From positions 1-35,499 of the forward strand of contig JAFGBA010000323.1 of the NCBI GenBank assembly GCA_016933395.1: a stretch of DNA of 35,499 bases, in the 5' to 3' direction. The notes beneath the pieces are model-generated. The model saw only the letters and a list, made by a program, of their open reading frames with translations. It ran no database searches and was not told the DNA's origin. The position numbers and the translations under genes were made by a program. Below are positions 1 through 8,858 of the stretch, in pieces. This DNA comes from Sedimentisphaerales bacterium. Lineage in GTDB: Bacteria; Planctomycetota; Phycisphaerae; Sedimentisphaerales; SM23-30. Each line of letters starts with the position of its first letter. Positions within the stretch are counted from its first letter, which is position 1.

Positions 1-563
1 CGATCCAGCACGTGCATGGCCAGTGGCGCGATTTCCGGGATAAGCCGGGGACAATTGCGCCGCAACTCGACAGCCTGATCGAACAGCCTGCCATACAGCA
101 CCATCGATTCGCGCTGGTCCAGGATGTATTTCAGCGGCTCAAAGCCGATAGCCGTGAATCCGAGATGTTCAAGAATTTTCTGCGAGCCTTGATGAGCGGT
201 GCGTCCTTCGGCGAAACCGAACTGAATGATGGACGTAATATGATCAAGTGTCGCCTGCATAAGCCGCGTGCCGATTTTTTTGCCGCCGGCCTCGGGAGAA
301 ACGACCAACCGGCCGATTTCCCCGATGAGATCGCTCAGGCCACCGGCCGCCAGCATCGCGCTGATGGTGCCGATGACCTTGCCGTTTTCCACCGCGACCA
401 GGAACAACGTGTCATCATCGAACATGGCCTTTTTCAGCCAGCACACGTCCAGAAATTCCTCGAAAGGGTAATTATTCCCGTAAGCGCCAATAAACAATTC
501 CCGCACCGCCGCGACATCCGTTTCCGTCGCCCGGCGAATGGTAACCGCATCCGTTGTATTCAT
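1..563 (-). CDS. GNAT-family N-acetyltransferase, truncated at the left window edge
   Basis: Minus-strand frame open from ATG at 563 to the window edge, so it is missing from the ORF track because no stop is present. Translation by eye: MNTTDAVTIRRATETDVAAVRELFIGAYGNNYPFEEFLD...LVAVENGKVIGTISAMLAAGGLSDLIGEIGRLVVSPEAGGKKIGTRLMQATLDH. This has a GNAT-like V..VVSPEAGGKKIGTRLM acetyl-CoA loop. Confidence 0.75.
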   Translation of the reverse strand, partial: MNTTDAVTIRRATETDVAAVRELFIGAYGNNYPFEEFLDVCWLKKAMFDDDTLFLVAVENGKVIGTISAMLAAGGLSDLIGEIGRLVVSPEAGGKKIGTRLMQATLDHITSIIQFGFAEGRTAHQGSQKILEHLGFTAIGFEPLKYILDQRESMVLYGRLFDQAVELRRNCPRLIPEIAPLAMHVLD

Positions 564-755
564 ATCAACCTCATGTGTTTTGCGACATCCGACAGCCGGA
601 TTGTCGTCCATTTACATGGATATGGCAAGGACTCTCATCTTACCGATTCAACACGCTCAAAGGCGCACTGACACAGGCATCCCACCCTCGCTTTTGCCAA
701 CCTGCGAACGGAGTTTGGACGCCATCAGCAATCACGGGCGTTCTGCCCTCGGCAC

Positions 756-792
756 AAAAAAAGCAGACCCGGCCATCAAGGATGACCGGGTC
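756..792 (-). terminator. Rho-independent terminator downstream of the 836..2299 transporter gene
   Basis: Minus-strand GACCCGG-(13 nt)-CCGGGTC stem (766-792) followed within a few nt by TTTTTTT (756-762), 44 nt past the 836..2299 stop. Confidence 0.75.
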
Positions 793-835
793 GTATCTGC
801 CGAAAAATAGCGTCCCGGCAGAATTCACTACCTTT

Positions 836-2299
836 TTACGCCCCCCACAAGCCAAAAATCAATCGCTGCACGATGGTGAGGGCAACCAGCATCGGCAGCA
901 GAATAAGGGCGCTCCAAAAACAATAACTGAAAAAACCGGGCATGCGGATGCCCGCGCGTTCGGCAAGGGATTTAATCATGAAATTAGCGCCGTTGCCAAT
1001 GTAGGTCAATGCGCCGAAAAAGATAACCGCCATCGCCAAAATACTTTGTACGTTAGTTGCGTGTTCTGTTTCTGTGGAGTCGAGTGCCTGGCCCAACGCG
1101 GCCATGATGGCGGCGTTGTCGAACATGCTGCTGGCGGCGCCCGCTACCCAAAATATCCGCCAGCCGGCGTCAAGACGTTCCGGTGAAAATAAGCTACGCA
1201 AGGCTTCCATTGCCGGGATGACCGTTATGAACAGGCCCAGGTAAAAAACGGCTGCTTCCAGCAGGACGCCCTTGGTAAAAAGATTTTCGCGGCGGATGTC
1301 TTTAGGTGTGGTAAGCAGAGAAAGCGCCGCCAACAAAAGCAAAAGCACGTCAAACAAGTATGCAGGGACAGGCGCAATATTAAGATTAAGCACTTTCCCG
1401 AAGTTTGCGTTTTTCAGGACGATGATCACTATGGCTAAAAGTAGCCAAAGAAAGTTGTGTCGCCCGGTAGGAACAGGTGCAATTTGTTGGTCAAGGACGT
1501 TTTGAACCGTCAGGCGATCTTTTTCCAACCGCCAAAAAAGGCTATCGACGATCAGATAGATAACCAACAGAGCAATATTAACGGCCAGCCAGAAAGGCCA
1601 GATTTGCTGCACCAAAACAGGAAGTGATGTCGTATGGACGTACCGGTAAAGCAAGGCCGCATCACCTACGGGCAGCAGCGCGCCGCCGGTATTGGCGACG
1701 GCGATGATAAAGAAGATAATGGTGTGGCGGATATATTTTCGCTGCAAGTTAAGCTTTAACAGGGGAAATATCATCACTATCGCCGCAGGGATATTGCCGA
1801 TGAAACCGGCCAGAAGGACTCCCAGCGTTAATAGCAAAAGGTTGGCCCACGGCGTCGGTTTTAGATTAAAACGCAGTTGGATATTACCCGCGATGATATA
1901 TAGGCTACCGAGAATAATGATAAAGGAGAGAAAAGCCGGTATGTCCATAATCCGCAGGTAAGAGATTGGTGATGACTCCACTTTACTGTCACTACGCCAC
2001 CAGTAAAACCCCAAAGTGGAAACAATTACCACCGTCGTGAGCAGAAGGCGTGTTCCAAATTGGTTATAAACTTTGCGAGTCCAAGGCAGCGCCGGCAGTA
2101 ACGCATGGGCGAGAATCAAAATGGCAAACGGAATTGCTACATATATCGACTCAATTGTTCGAGATGAATTTTGTATGGATTGTGGATCGACTGTAGTGGT
2201 TTGCGCATAAAGAACGGCTGTTCCGCTGGTTAAGACCAACAAAATCAGAAGTGCCATTTTTCCGCGCGATACCAAAAACATAGTCAACCTGATAAACAA
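836..2299 (-). CDS. Multi-pass transporter, sodium:proton antiporter / ArsB-NhaD (citrate transporter-like) family
   Basis: 487-aa ORF with an N-terminal signal/TM segment and many hydrophobic helices. Motifs IGNIPAAIVMIFPLL, IAVANTGGALLPVGDAALLYRY and SSMFDNAAIMAALG are typical of ion transporter superfamily antiporters. Confidence 0.75.
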   Translation of the reverse strand: MFIRLTMFLVSRGKMALLILLVLTSGTAVLYAQTTTVDPQSIQNSSRTIESIYVAIPFAILILAHALLPALPWTRKVYNQFGTRLLLTTVVIVSTLGFYWWRSDSKVESSPISYLRIMDIPAFLSFIIILGSLYIIAGNIQLRFNLKPTPWANLLLLTLGVLLAGFIGNIPAAIVMIFPLLKLNLQRKYIRHTIIFFIIAVANTGGALLPVGDAALLYRYVHTTSLPVLVQQIWPFWLAVNIALLVIYLIVDSLFWRLEKDRLTVQNVLDQQIAPVPTGRHNFLWLLLAIVIIVLKNANFGKVLNLNIAPVPAYLFDVLLLLLAALSLLTTPKDIRRENLFTKGVLLEAAVFYLGLFITVIPAMEALRSLFSPERLDAGWRIFWVAGAASSMFDNAAIMAALGQALDSTETEHATNVQSILAMAVIFFGALTYIGNGANFMIKSLAERAGIRMPGFFSYCFWSALILLPMLVALTIVQRLIFGLWGA

Positions 2300-2328
2300 C
2301 CACCCGACCTGAATTAAACTAAATTAGA

Positions 2329-2357
2329 TATAACTTCTTATTTAAAAACAAGTTATA
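2329..2357. promoter_or_regulatory. Inverted repeat TATAACTT-N13-AAGTTATA upstream of the transporter gene
   Basis: Perfect 8-bp dyad arms in the AT-rich region upstream of the 2299 start codon. Confidence 0.4.
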
Positions 2358-2466
2358 CAACATCCACGCCGTTTTGCGCAGACGAAACCAGTCGCTGAAT
2401 AAACAACTTATCTAGTTATCGGCACATAAGTTACTGGAGGTTAAATTATAGGACGGAAGGTAAAGG

Positions 2467-3897
2467 TCAGCCCAAATAGACAATGTCCCCAGCTTTCATC
2501 TCGCGTAGTTGGCGGCGTTTATCGTATAATTCATGATCGTCCAGCGCAAAAAGAGGGGATATTTCAATCAAGGCATCTACGGTTCCATCTTCGCGGCGAG
2601 GCACTTTTATGCCTGCCCGTTCCATCCATCGAGCCGCTCGTTCGATTTGTAGCTGTTGGGAAGATTGGAGGCTATCGACGCCTGAGGCGTTTTTAATAGG
2701 AGCGAACTGGTCGGCCCTTTCGATCTCCAGAATAATAGAGTGGTCAGCAAGCCGCAGAGCATCGAATACAAAGGACTCGAATTTATAAGCGTTGGGATTT
2801 TCCGGAGATACCAAATGGGCGGTTTTGTCGATGTAGGGCACTTTTTTGAATGCTCGATGCCAGGGAAGCGAAAAACCGTGCTGGTTGAGTTTTTCAACAA
2901 AACTGCGGCTAATGACATGGATGGCGATAGAACCATATTCCAACATCAGACGACCGTTGCTGCGTTTTTTATAGGCTAAATCGTCGGGTAGGTCACTGTA
3001 TTCGATAACGGTGACTTTGTTGTCCACAAGGGCGAAATTTCCTACTTTTTCCAGGGGTTCCGCCTTTACCACCGCTTTGCTGGACATATCAGCATTATCG
3101 AGGGCGTGTAAGCCGATGAAAAGCGGATCGACCACATAAACGAGGGGATTGTCGATCTGGAAATAGCTGATGTATTCCACACCGCGGCGAGCCATATCTT
3201 CGATGGCGCCGCTGCGGAATAGTGCTCGCAGGCTGCCGCCATGGCCGTCGGGATTCATGGCCAGCGATTCCGGCGAAGCCAGCATGAGTTTCCCTTCGGT
3301 GTCCACGCAAGGCATCATGCCCTGGCGGAAGAAAAAGACATCACCAGGATTCAGGCCAAAATGGTCATTTTGTTCAAAGGTGCGGACTGTGTCCTCGTGA
3401 TTGGCGCGGCTGGTCATGATGTACCAGGGCAGAACGCAGTTATATTTTCGCTGAACGGCGAGGACCGTTTCGGCGAAGAGGCGAAACAAGGTTTTATTTC
3501 GGACGGGAGTGGCGGGAACATTTCCTTTAGGGCCGTCGAAGTTTAGACGGGTTCCCTGACCGCCGGCGACCGTAAACGCTGCGACTTTGTGCTCAGCGAT
3601 GAGATTTTCGCCGCGATCAAGGGCCTGACGGTATTTTGATTCCAGATCGGAGGCAGGTTTGGCAGGATACACCTGGGGCGGATCGATTCGTTTGGGTAAT
3701 TCAAAGGGTTGGGGATTATGGATATGTTCTTCGATCAGACGATCTAAAAGATTCAGATCCAATTGCTCCAGGTCATCGAGCAAGATTTCCCGCTGGGAAC
3801 GATCCAATTGTTCGACAAATTGTAAGACATGTTCCTGATTATGGTTGCGCAACTCGCGGGTTGCGGCGTCAATGCGGCTTTTAAAGGTTTGAGCCAT
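2467..3897 (-). CDS. UDPGP-family nucleotidyltransferase (UTP-glucose-1-phosphate or UDP-GlcNAc pyrophosphorylase, eukaryotic-type fold)
   Basis: 476 aa with the signature VAAFTVAGGQGTRLNFDGPKGNVPATPVRNKTLFRLFAE and later GHGGSLRALFRSGAIEDMARRGVEYISYFQIDNPLV. Confidence 0.9.
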   Translation of the reverse strand: MAQTFKSRIDAATRELRNHNQEHVLQFVEQLDRSQREILLDDLEQLDLNLLDRLIEEHIHNPQPFELPKRIDPPQVYPAKPASDLESKYRQALDRGENLIAEHKVAAFTVAGGQGTRLNFDGPKGNVPATPVRNKTLFRLFAETVLAVQRKYNCVLPWYIMTSRANHEDTVRTFEQNDHFGLNPGDVFFFRQGMMPCVDTEGKLMLASPESLAMNPDGHGGSLRALFRSGAIEDMARRGVEYISYFQIDNPLVYVVDPLFIGLHALDNADMSSKAVVKAEPLEKVGNFALVDNKVTVIEYSDLPDDLAYKKRSNGRLMLEYGSIAIHVISRSFVEKLNQHGFSLPWHRAFKKVPYIDKTAHLVSPENPNAYKFESFVFDALRLADHSIILEIERADQFAPIKNASGVDSLQSSQQLQIERAARWMERAGIKVPRREDGTVDALIEISPLFALDDHELYDKRRQLREMKAGDIVYLG

Positions 3898-3940
3898 AGC
3901 TCGGTTCCTCGCGTCCTGGTCGAAAGTCTCAGTTTTTAAT

Positions 3941-3957
3941 GGCGGGCACAGCCCGCC
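3941..3957. repeat. Inverted repeat GGCGGGC-ACA-GCCCGCC in the divergent intergenic region
   Basis: Perfect 7-bp arms with a 3-nt loop, between the divergent starts at 3897 (minus) and 4061 (plus). Confidence 0.45.
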
Positions 3958-4060
3958 CTGATTCCATTATGATGGTTGTGATGGGAATGTCCAGCCCCCC
4001 GGCTGAAAAGGCGAAAAATGACCGTTATGAAACCTTAAAAACCAGCCGATATGGGGGCTG

Positions 4061-5122
4061 ATGTTAGCTTCGACGACAACATTTAAAATAGGCGAAAAAC
4101 CGCTTTATCAGCCTTTCCACGGCTGGTGGCGGTTTTGGATGATAGTGGTGGTCTTGCTAGTTATCGGAGCTTCGGCGGTTTTTGGAGCAACATATCACTT
4201 TACCCGGGCTATAGATGATCCCCTTCGCCGACAGAAAGCCCCCGTCTGGGACGTCCAGAGTCAATACGTTGTACGGGGAATGAAGGTGAATGCCATCAGT
4301 TTACGGCTGATGGTGCAAACGGGCATTCGTCGTTTGTCCGGTGAACAGAATATGAAACAAGCCTGGCGGCGGTTCGTCCATGACGAGGATGTTATTGCCA
4401 TTGTGTTTTCACCTCTGGCCGGCAACAACCTCTCCAGTAATGATGTTTTAGCGAATGTGCTGGTGGAAAGTCTGGTTGAGGCTGATTTCAAACGCGAAAA
4501 TATTATGGTGGTGGGTTTGACAGATTCTCACTCGGCCCCGGCGGGCACACGACCGTGGCGTTATGGCTGGCAGACACAGGTACAGGATTTTTATAGCGGT
4601 GAGGATTATCTGCCGCTTTGGCTCGATGAGGTTACGGCAATCATCAATGTGCCCAGCCTGATGGATGATAATATTATCGGCCTGCGCGGGGCAATCGCAA
4701 ATCTGGCCTGGCCCATGATTAAAAGTCCGGCACGATTTTATCTCAACGGGGGTGACCCTTTTTTAACAGACATCTACAATATTCCCGCCATACGCGGTAA
4801 AGTTCGGCTGCATATCATGAACGCATTACGGATTCTATATTACGGTGGTCCGGAAGTGCGTTTATGTTATATGTGGGAATACGGATCGCTGCTGTTTTCG
4901 CGGGATCCGGTGGCATTGGACTCGATAGGCCTGGAATTGATCAAGCGAGCACGACAAGATCAAACCTTGCCGCGCGGCGCACCAGAATCTTTCAAATGCG
5001 AATATCTAAAAACGGCGTACAGTATGGGATTGGGGTATTTCGATTTGAATTTCATCGGGTACCAGCGCATCCAAAATGATCCTCCCGATAAGCCGACAGC
5101 AACTACATCCGAAGGGTCATAA
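4061..5122 (+). CDS. DUF362 domain-containing protein with an N-terminal transmembrane segment
   Basis: 353 aa; N-terminal hydrophobic helix (FWMIVVVLLVIGASAVFGATYHF). DUF362-like core VADFKRENIMVVG..., AIINVPSLMDDNIIGLRGAIANLAWPMIKSPARFY, RLHIMNALRILYYGGP, DPVALDSIGLELI. Confidence 0.7.
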   Translation: MLASTTTFKIGEKPLYQPFHGWWRFWMIVVVLLVIGASAVFGATYHFTRAIDDPLRRQKAPVWDVQSQYVVRGMKVNAISLRLMVQTGIRRLSGEQNMKQAWRRFVHDEDVIAIVFSPLAGNNLSSNDVLANVLVESLVEADFKRENIMVVGLTDSHSAPAGTRPWRYGWQTQVQDFYSGEDYLPLWLDEVTAIINVPSLMDDNIIGLRGAIANLAWPMIKSPARFYLNGGDPFLTDIYNIPAIRGKVRLHIMNALRILYYGGPEVRLCYMWEYGSLLFSRDPVALDSIGLELIKRARQDQTLPRGAPESFKCEYLKTAYSMGLGYFDLNFIGYQRIQNDPPDKPTATTSEGS

Positions 5123-5125
5123 TTA

Positions 5126-6523
5126 TTAAGCGACGGGGGGAGCTGTAAATCCAAGATTACCGCCGCGAAACTCTTGCGCGGGTTTACTGATAACGGGACG
5201 GTATTTTCCTGACGGCGCGGGCGCGATGTCATCCATCAGCTCAACGATGATATCATCGGTGCTTTGCAGACGGGCGCGGGCGGCTTTCTCCACCTGTTGA
5301 ACGCCATCCGCAGGGAAACTTTCATCGGTCACCAGACAAAAGCGTATCTCGCCAATACGATCCTGGATCACCTGGAATTTGACAATGCCTTTGATGGAAC
5401 GGCAGATGTAGATAAAGGAATAACCCACGACCCATTTGCCTTCACAAGTGATAATAAAATCGGCGATGCGGCCGCCACTGATAGTAATGCTGTAAAGCGT
5501 TCGGCCGCAGGGACAGGGGGCATGGCCGAGGGTAACGATGTCGCCGGTGCGATAACGGAACAGGGGCATGGCCGGACCCATGATGTTGGTGACAACCAGT
5601 TCGCCTTCGCCGTCAGTGAGACGGAGGGTTTCAGGATCAATGGTTTCGAGGATGACTTGTTCGTCCATGGTGTGCATGATGTGGCGGTCGCACTCATGGC
5701 CGATAAGGCCGGCTTCGCGCAAGCCGTAGGAATCATACACCGGCACACCGAAGGCGTCGGCGATGATTTTACGGTCCACGTCGGTGAGCATCTCGGAAGT
5801 GGTGCAGATTACTTTAAGGCCGCAGCGAATGCTGAGGACGGAAAGGTCGATGTTTTGCGCCCGGGCCATATTGATTAGCAGAACGAAACTGCTGGGATAA
5901 CCGAAAATACATTTCGGCCGCCAACGTTTCCAATATTCGATATAATCGGCTACCCGCTGAGGAGTAAGTTCAAAGCCATTGGTCAGGCCGTCATTGATGA
6001 GGCGGTCGCGGAAGTGTTTAATGCGGTCCTGCTTGCCAAGCTCCACGGGGGAACCCCAAAAATACATTTCTTTTTCGCCACGACGGACACCGACCCATTC
6101 GTGGCCGCGCATGCGCGCAGCGTTAATGTGGGCTTCGCGGGTGGAGGAGGTGTAGAACTGGAGAGCTTCGTTGGTGGAGCCGCTGGTGCGAACGAGGCCG
6201 ACGCGCGGGCCTTCCTCGCGCCAGACCATATCTTCGCGGTTATCACGCAATACCTGTTTATCGATTAAGGGGAAACGCCGCAAATCATCGAGTGAGCCAA
6301 TAGCGTCGGGACGAAGACCGTGTTTATCCATAAACCCGCGCCAGAAAGATGTGTGGTTGTAGGCAATTCGTACTACGTGTTGTAGACGTTGCAGGCGCAA
6401 AGCATCGAGTTTCTCGCGCGGCCACCATTGGCTCTGTATAAGCTCATGATAAATAGAGAATGTCTTTCGTCCCAGGAGTCGCTCCTGAATGCGAAAACAC
6501 GTTCTGGCCAATAGAGGATGCAT
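5126..6523 (-). CDS. CapK/PaaK-like (phenylacetate-CoA ligase-like) adenylate-forming family protein
   Basis: 465 aa; RTSGSTNEALQFYTSS loop, KCIFGYPSSFVLLINMARAQ, CTTSEML, DSYGLREAGLIGHEC, GELVVTNIMGPAMPLFRYRTGDI. Confidence 0.85.
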   Translation of the reverse strand: MHPLLARTCFRIQERLLGRKTFSIYHELIQSQWWPREKLDALRLQRLQHVVRIAYNHTSFWRGFMDKHGLRPDAIGSLDDLRRFPLIDKQVLRDNREDMVWREEGPRVGLVRTSGSTNEALQFYTSSTREAHINAARMRGHEWVGVRRGEKEMYFWGSPVELGKQDRIKHFRDRLINDGLTNGFELTPQRVADYIEYWKRWRPKCIFGYPSSFVLLINMARAQNIDLSVLSIRCGLKVICTTSEMLTDVDRKIIADAFGVPVYDSYGLREAGLIGHECDRHIMHTMDEQVILETIDPETLRLTDGEGELVVTNIMGPAMPLFRYRTGDIVTLGHAPCPCGRTLYSITISGGRIADFIITCEGKWVVGYSFIYICRSIKGIVKFQVIQDRIGEIRFCLVTDESFPADGVQQVEKAARARLQSTDDIIVELMDDIAPAPSGKYRPVISKPAQEFRGGNLGFTAPPVA

Positions 6524-6538
6524 GATGCTGCTCCCTTC

Positions 6539-7561
6539 TCAGGTCCAATAGAGATTATTATATGCCTGCATGATTTTTCTGACTATGGCGCGAGGGGCGG
6601 AAAACGTCGGCGGTGTCGCGGTTTTAGGTTCATATCCGCCCTTATTCAGGCGACGGTGCAGATCCGTGAAAGTTTTTACATGCAGCGGAATATCGGTCGA
6701 CGCCAGCCAGCGACACAAACGTTCAAAACGGCGCGTGATGATGCGATTGGGGCGGCCGCCGTCGTATTGTTTGTTTTGCACCTTAAAGAGACTAAAACTA
6801 TGGAGGATAAGAACCGCATCGACACCGTCGCAGGCAAGATGTCGGATAAGATCGCGGCATTCTTCAAAACATATTCCCATCGGGTCGAGTACTTTTGCAG
6901 GTTTAATGCCGGGCAAGCGCGGCTGATAAAAACCCGAAAAAGCCAGTTCCAATACGTCGTCGTACCAGCGCGAACCATTGTAAGGTTCGGATGGGGGAAA
7001 GGGACACTGGCCGCCGGCAAAAGCAAAGGTATAGCTGCTATCGATAGGAATACCTACGGCGGCGAGTTGCTTGAGCGTTTCCGTTGATGCGCCCATATTA
7101 CCGGCGCGGAAAGCACACGGCTTGATACCGGTCCAGCGCCGGATGCGGTCAGCGCCTTCCTCCAGCAAAGCGAACTGCATATCGGGCGACAAATCGGCTA
7201 TCTGGTCGGTGCGAGGCAAATTCAGGCTTTTTTGGCGAAGAGCGTAAAACTTGTGGCCGGGGTGAATATGCAGTTGCACGTCATGGCCACGTTCGAGCAG
7301 GTAATGACATATAGGTTCGCTTTGGCCGGGATAGCCTTGTTCGTCGATAAATGCGTCAAGAAAAAAGGTGGCGGGCAATTCATAACGCGCCAGTATCTCC
7401 ACAATCAGCGGGATTCCCCAGGTGTTATTATCATAGCGACCCCAGACAGCGCGTTCAGGCGACACCGGACGTAACGCAGGATTATGGCCTGCGCCGCCCA
7501 TACTGCATTCGACGTCAATGGTTAAATAAACGCCGGGTTTTTGTATTGTTGGTTCGCTCAT
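6539..7561 (-). CDS. Polysaccharide deacetylase family protein
   Basis: The ORF extends to 7783, but the likely start is ATG at 7561 (MSEPTIQKPGVYLTIDVECSMGG...). Motifs LTIDVE, LPATFFLDAF, GHDVQLHIHPGHKFY, CAFRAGNM and VLILHSFSL are typical of NodB-fold deacetylases. Confidence 0.8.
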   Translation of the reverse strand: MSEPTIQKPGVYLTIDVECSMGGAGHNPALRPVSPERAVWGRYDNNTWGIPLIVEILARYELPATFFLDAFIDEQGYPGQSEPICHYLLERGHDVQLHIHPGHKFYALRQKSLNLPRTDQIADLSPDMQFALLEEGADRIRRWTGIKPCAFRAGNMGASTETLKQLAAVGIPIDSSYTFAFAGGQCPFPPSEPYNGSRWYDDVLELAFSGFYQPRLPGIKPAKVLDPMGICFEECRDLIRHLACDGVDAVLILHSFSLFKVQNKQYDGGRPNRIITRRFERLCRWLASTDIPLHVKTFTDLHRRLNKGGYEPKTATPPTFSAPRAIVRKIMQAYNNLYWT

Positions 7562-7595
7562 GCCTGATAAAAACACGTAAAATCCTGGTGCGGCG

Positions 7596-8837
7596 TCACG
7601 CCTGGCCAATAATATCAAACGATTTTGCGCCCAGCCGCCGCACCATGTTATGGCAATCCACCCAGAATGGTTTGAGATCGCCGAGTAAAAATACATCGTC
7701 TTTGGTCCACGGACCGCAATTAAAGAGAAACCGTGCCGCGGCGGAACATCGATGTAAACGCTTTTGACCGGGCGGCAGTTCATCGCCGCGCACCATGCCG
7801 ATCATCCAGTTGGCGTCGCCGCCAAGAATGCGGGTTCGCAGACCTAATTGGTAAGTTGTCGGCGACATTTTTTCCGGCTCAAACCAACTTTGCCAAAGCA
7901 GAAACGGCGCTTCGAATCCCGCCATAATAACCGTCGGCAGGCCGCCGATGAAACGTGGATTGATTTCCAGAAAAATGTATTGGTTCGTTTCTGTATCGTA
8001 GTGAAACTGCACGCCCGCAATGCCGTCCCAGCCAATGGCCTGTAAAAGACGCACGGCGTCGTGGATCAAACGCTCGTGTCGGCAGGAAACACGCTGCACG
8101 GTAACGCCGCCGGCAAGGGGCATGTGATGTTCACCGATGTATTCACCCACCATAAACGGCTGGTTCTGATGCATGAGAATTTGCACATGGTCTTCGACGC
8201 CGGGATGGTATTCCTGTACAACGACATTATCAGCCAGAGATGCGACTTGATCGTGGAGCTTGAGTAATTCATTTTTATCGCGAGCGTAGGCGGCTTTCCA
8301 GGGCGCCCATTGGGTGGATTTGTCATTTTGGCGCGAGGTGCGGAGGACCAGCGGAAAGCGGAGGGACTCACCGCCGTCGGCGATGAGTTTATCCAGCGTA
8401 GCACCTTTGGCGACAGGGACGCCGAGTTCGCGGCAAAGGGATTGCATATAATCTTTGTTGGTGGCTTTGTCGAACTGTTGGCGCGCGGGACTGAAAAGGT
8501 GGATATCCGGCTCGAATTGTTCGCGTTGGGCGATGAGGGTGGCGTGGTAGCCTTCGGAGATGGGCATGATGGAACCGGCGTCGAGTTCGACGGCGAGGGC
8601 GTGGAGTTCATCGACGAGTTGTTGGGGAGCGGCGTTCGGGGTGAGCATCCAGGCGCCGGCGGCGTAGCGACTGTGAGCGGAGAGGCCCTGGGGGCTGCGG
8701 CAGACAGCGTACACCTCCAAGCCGCGACGGCTCAGGCAACGCACCATCCACAATCCCACCTGCGTATCGCCACAAAGGGCCACGATGCGTTTGTGGCGAG
8801 GTTTACGGGTGGGTGGAGGTGGTTTAAGGCATTTCAT
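7596..8837 (-). CDS. ATP-grasp domain protein (carboxylate-amine ligase-like)
   Basis: 413 aa; N-terminal ALCGDTQVGLWMVRCLSRRG, DKATNKDYMQSLCRELGVPVAKG, VVVQEYHPGVEDHVQILM, and QYIFLEINPRFIGGLP (metal-binding loop). Confidence 0.85.
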   Translation of the reverse strand: MKCLKPPPPTRKPRHKRIVALCGDTQVGLWMVRCLSRRGLEVYAVCRSPQGLSAHSRYAAGAWMLTPNAAPQQLVDELHALAVELDAGSIMPISEGYHATLIAQREQFEPDIHLFSPARQQFDKATNKDYMQSLCRELGVPVAKGATLDKLIADGGESLRFPLVLRTSRQNDKSTQWAPWKAAYARDKNELLKLHDQVASLADNVVVQEYHPGVEDHVQILMHQNQPFMVGEYIGEHHMPLAGGVTVQRVSCRHERLIHDAVRLLQAIGWDGIAGVQFHYDTETNQYIFLEINPRFIGGLPTVIMAGFEAPFLLWQSWFEPEKMSPTTYQLGLRTRILGGDANWMIGMVRGDELPPGQKRLHRCSAAARFLFNCGPWTKDDVFLLGDLKPFWVDCHNMVRRLGAKSFDIIGQA

Positions 8838-8858
8838 AGTATTGTTTCCCTAGTCGGG

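Noticed and set aside
12-671. 219-aa plus-strand ORF
   Set aside because: Antisense to the GNAT frame, which gives a clear family-like protein; the plus ORF has no recognizable motifs.
554-1186. 210-aa plus-strand ORF
   Set aside because: Runs across the terminator hairpin and antisense to the transporter; low-complexity translation with no domain signal.
5264-5878. 204-aa plus-strand ORF
   Set aside because: Antisense to the CapK-like gene; shadow ORF from codon bias.
6518-7087. 189-aa plus-strand ORF
   Set aside because: Antisense to the polysaccharide deacetylase gene; no supporting motif.
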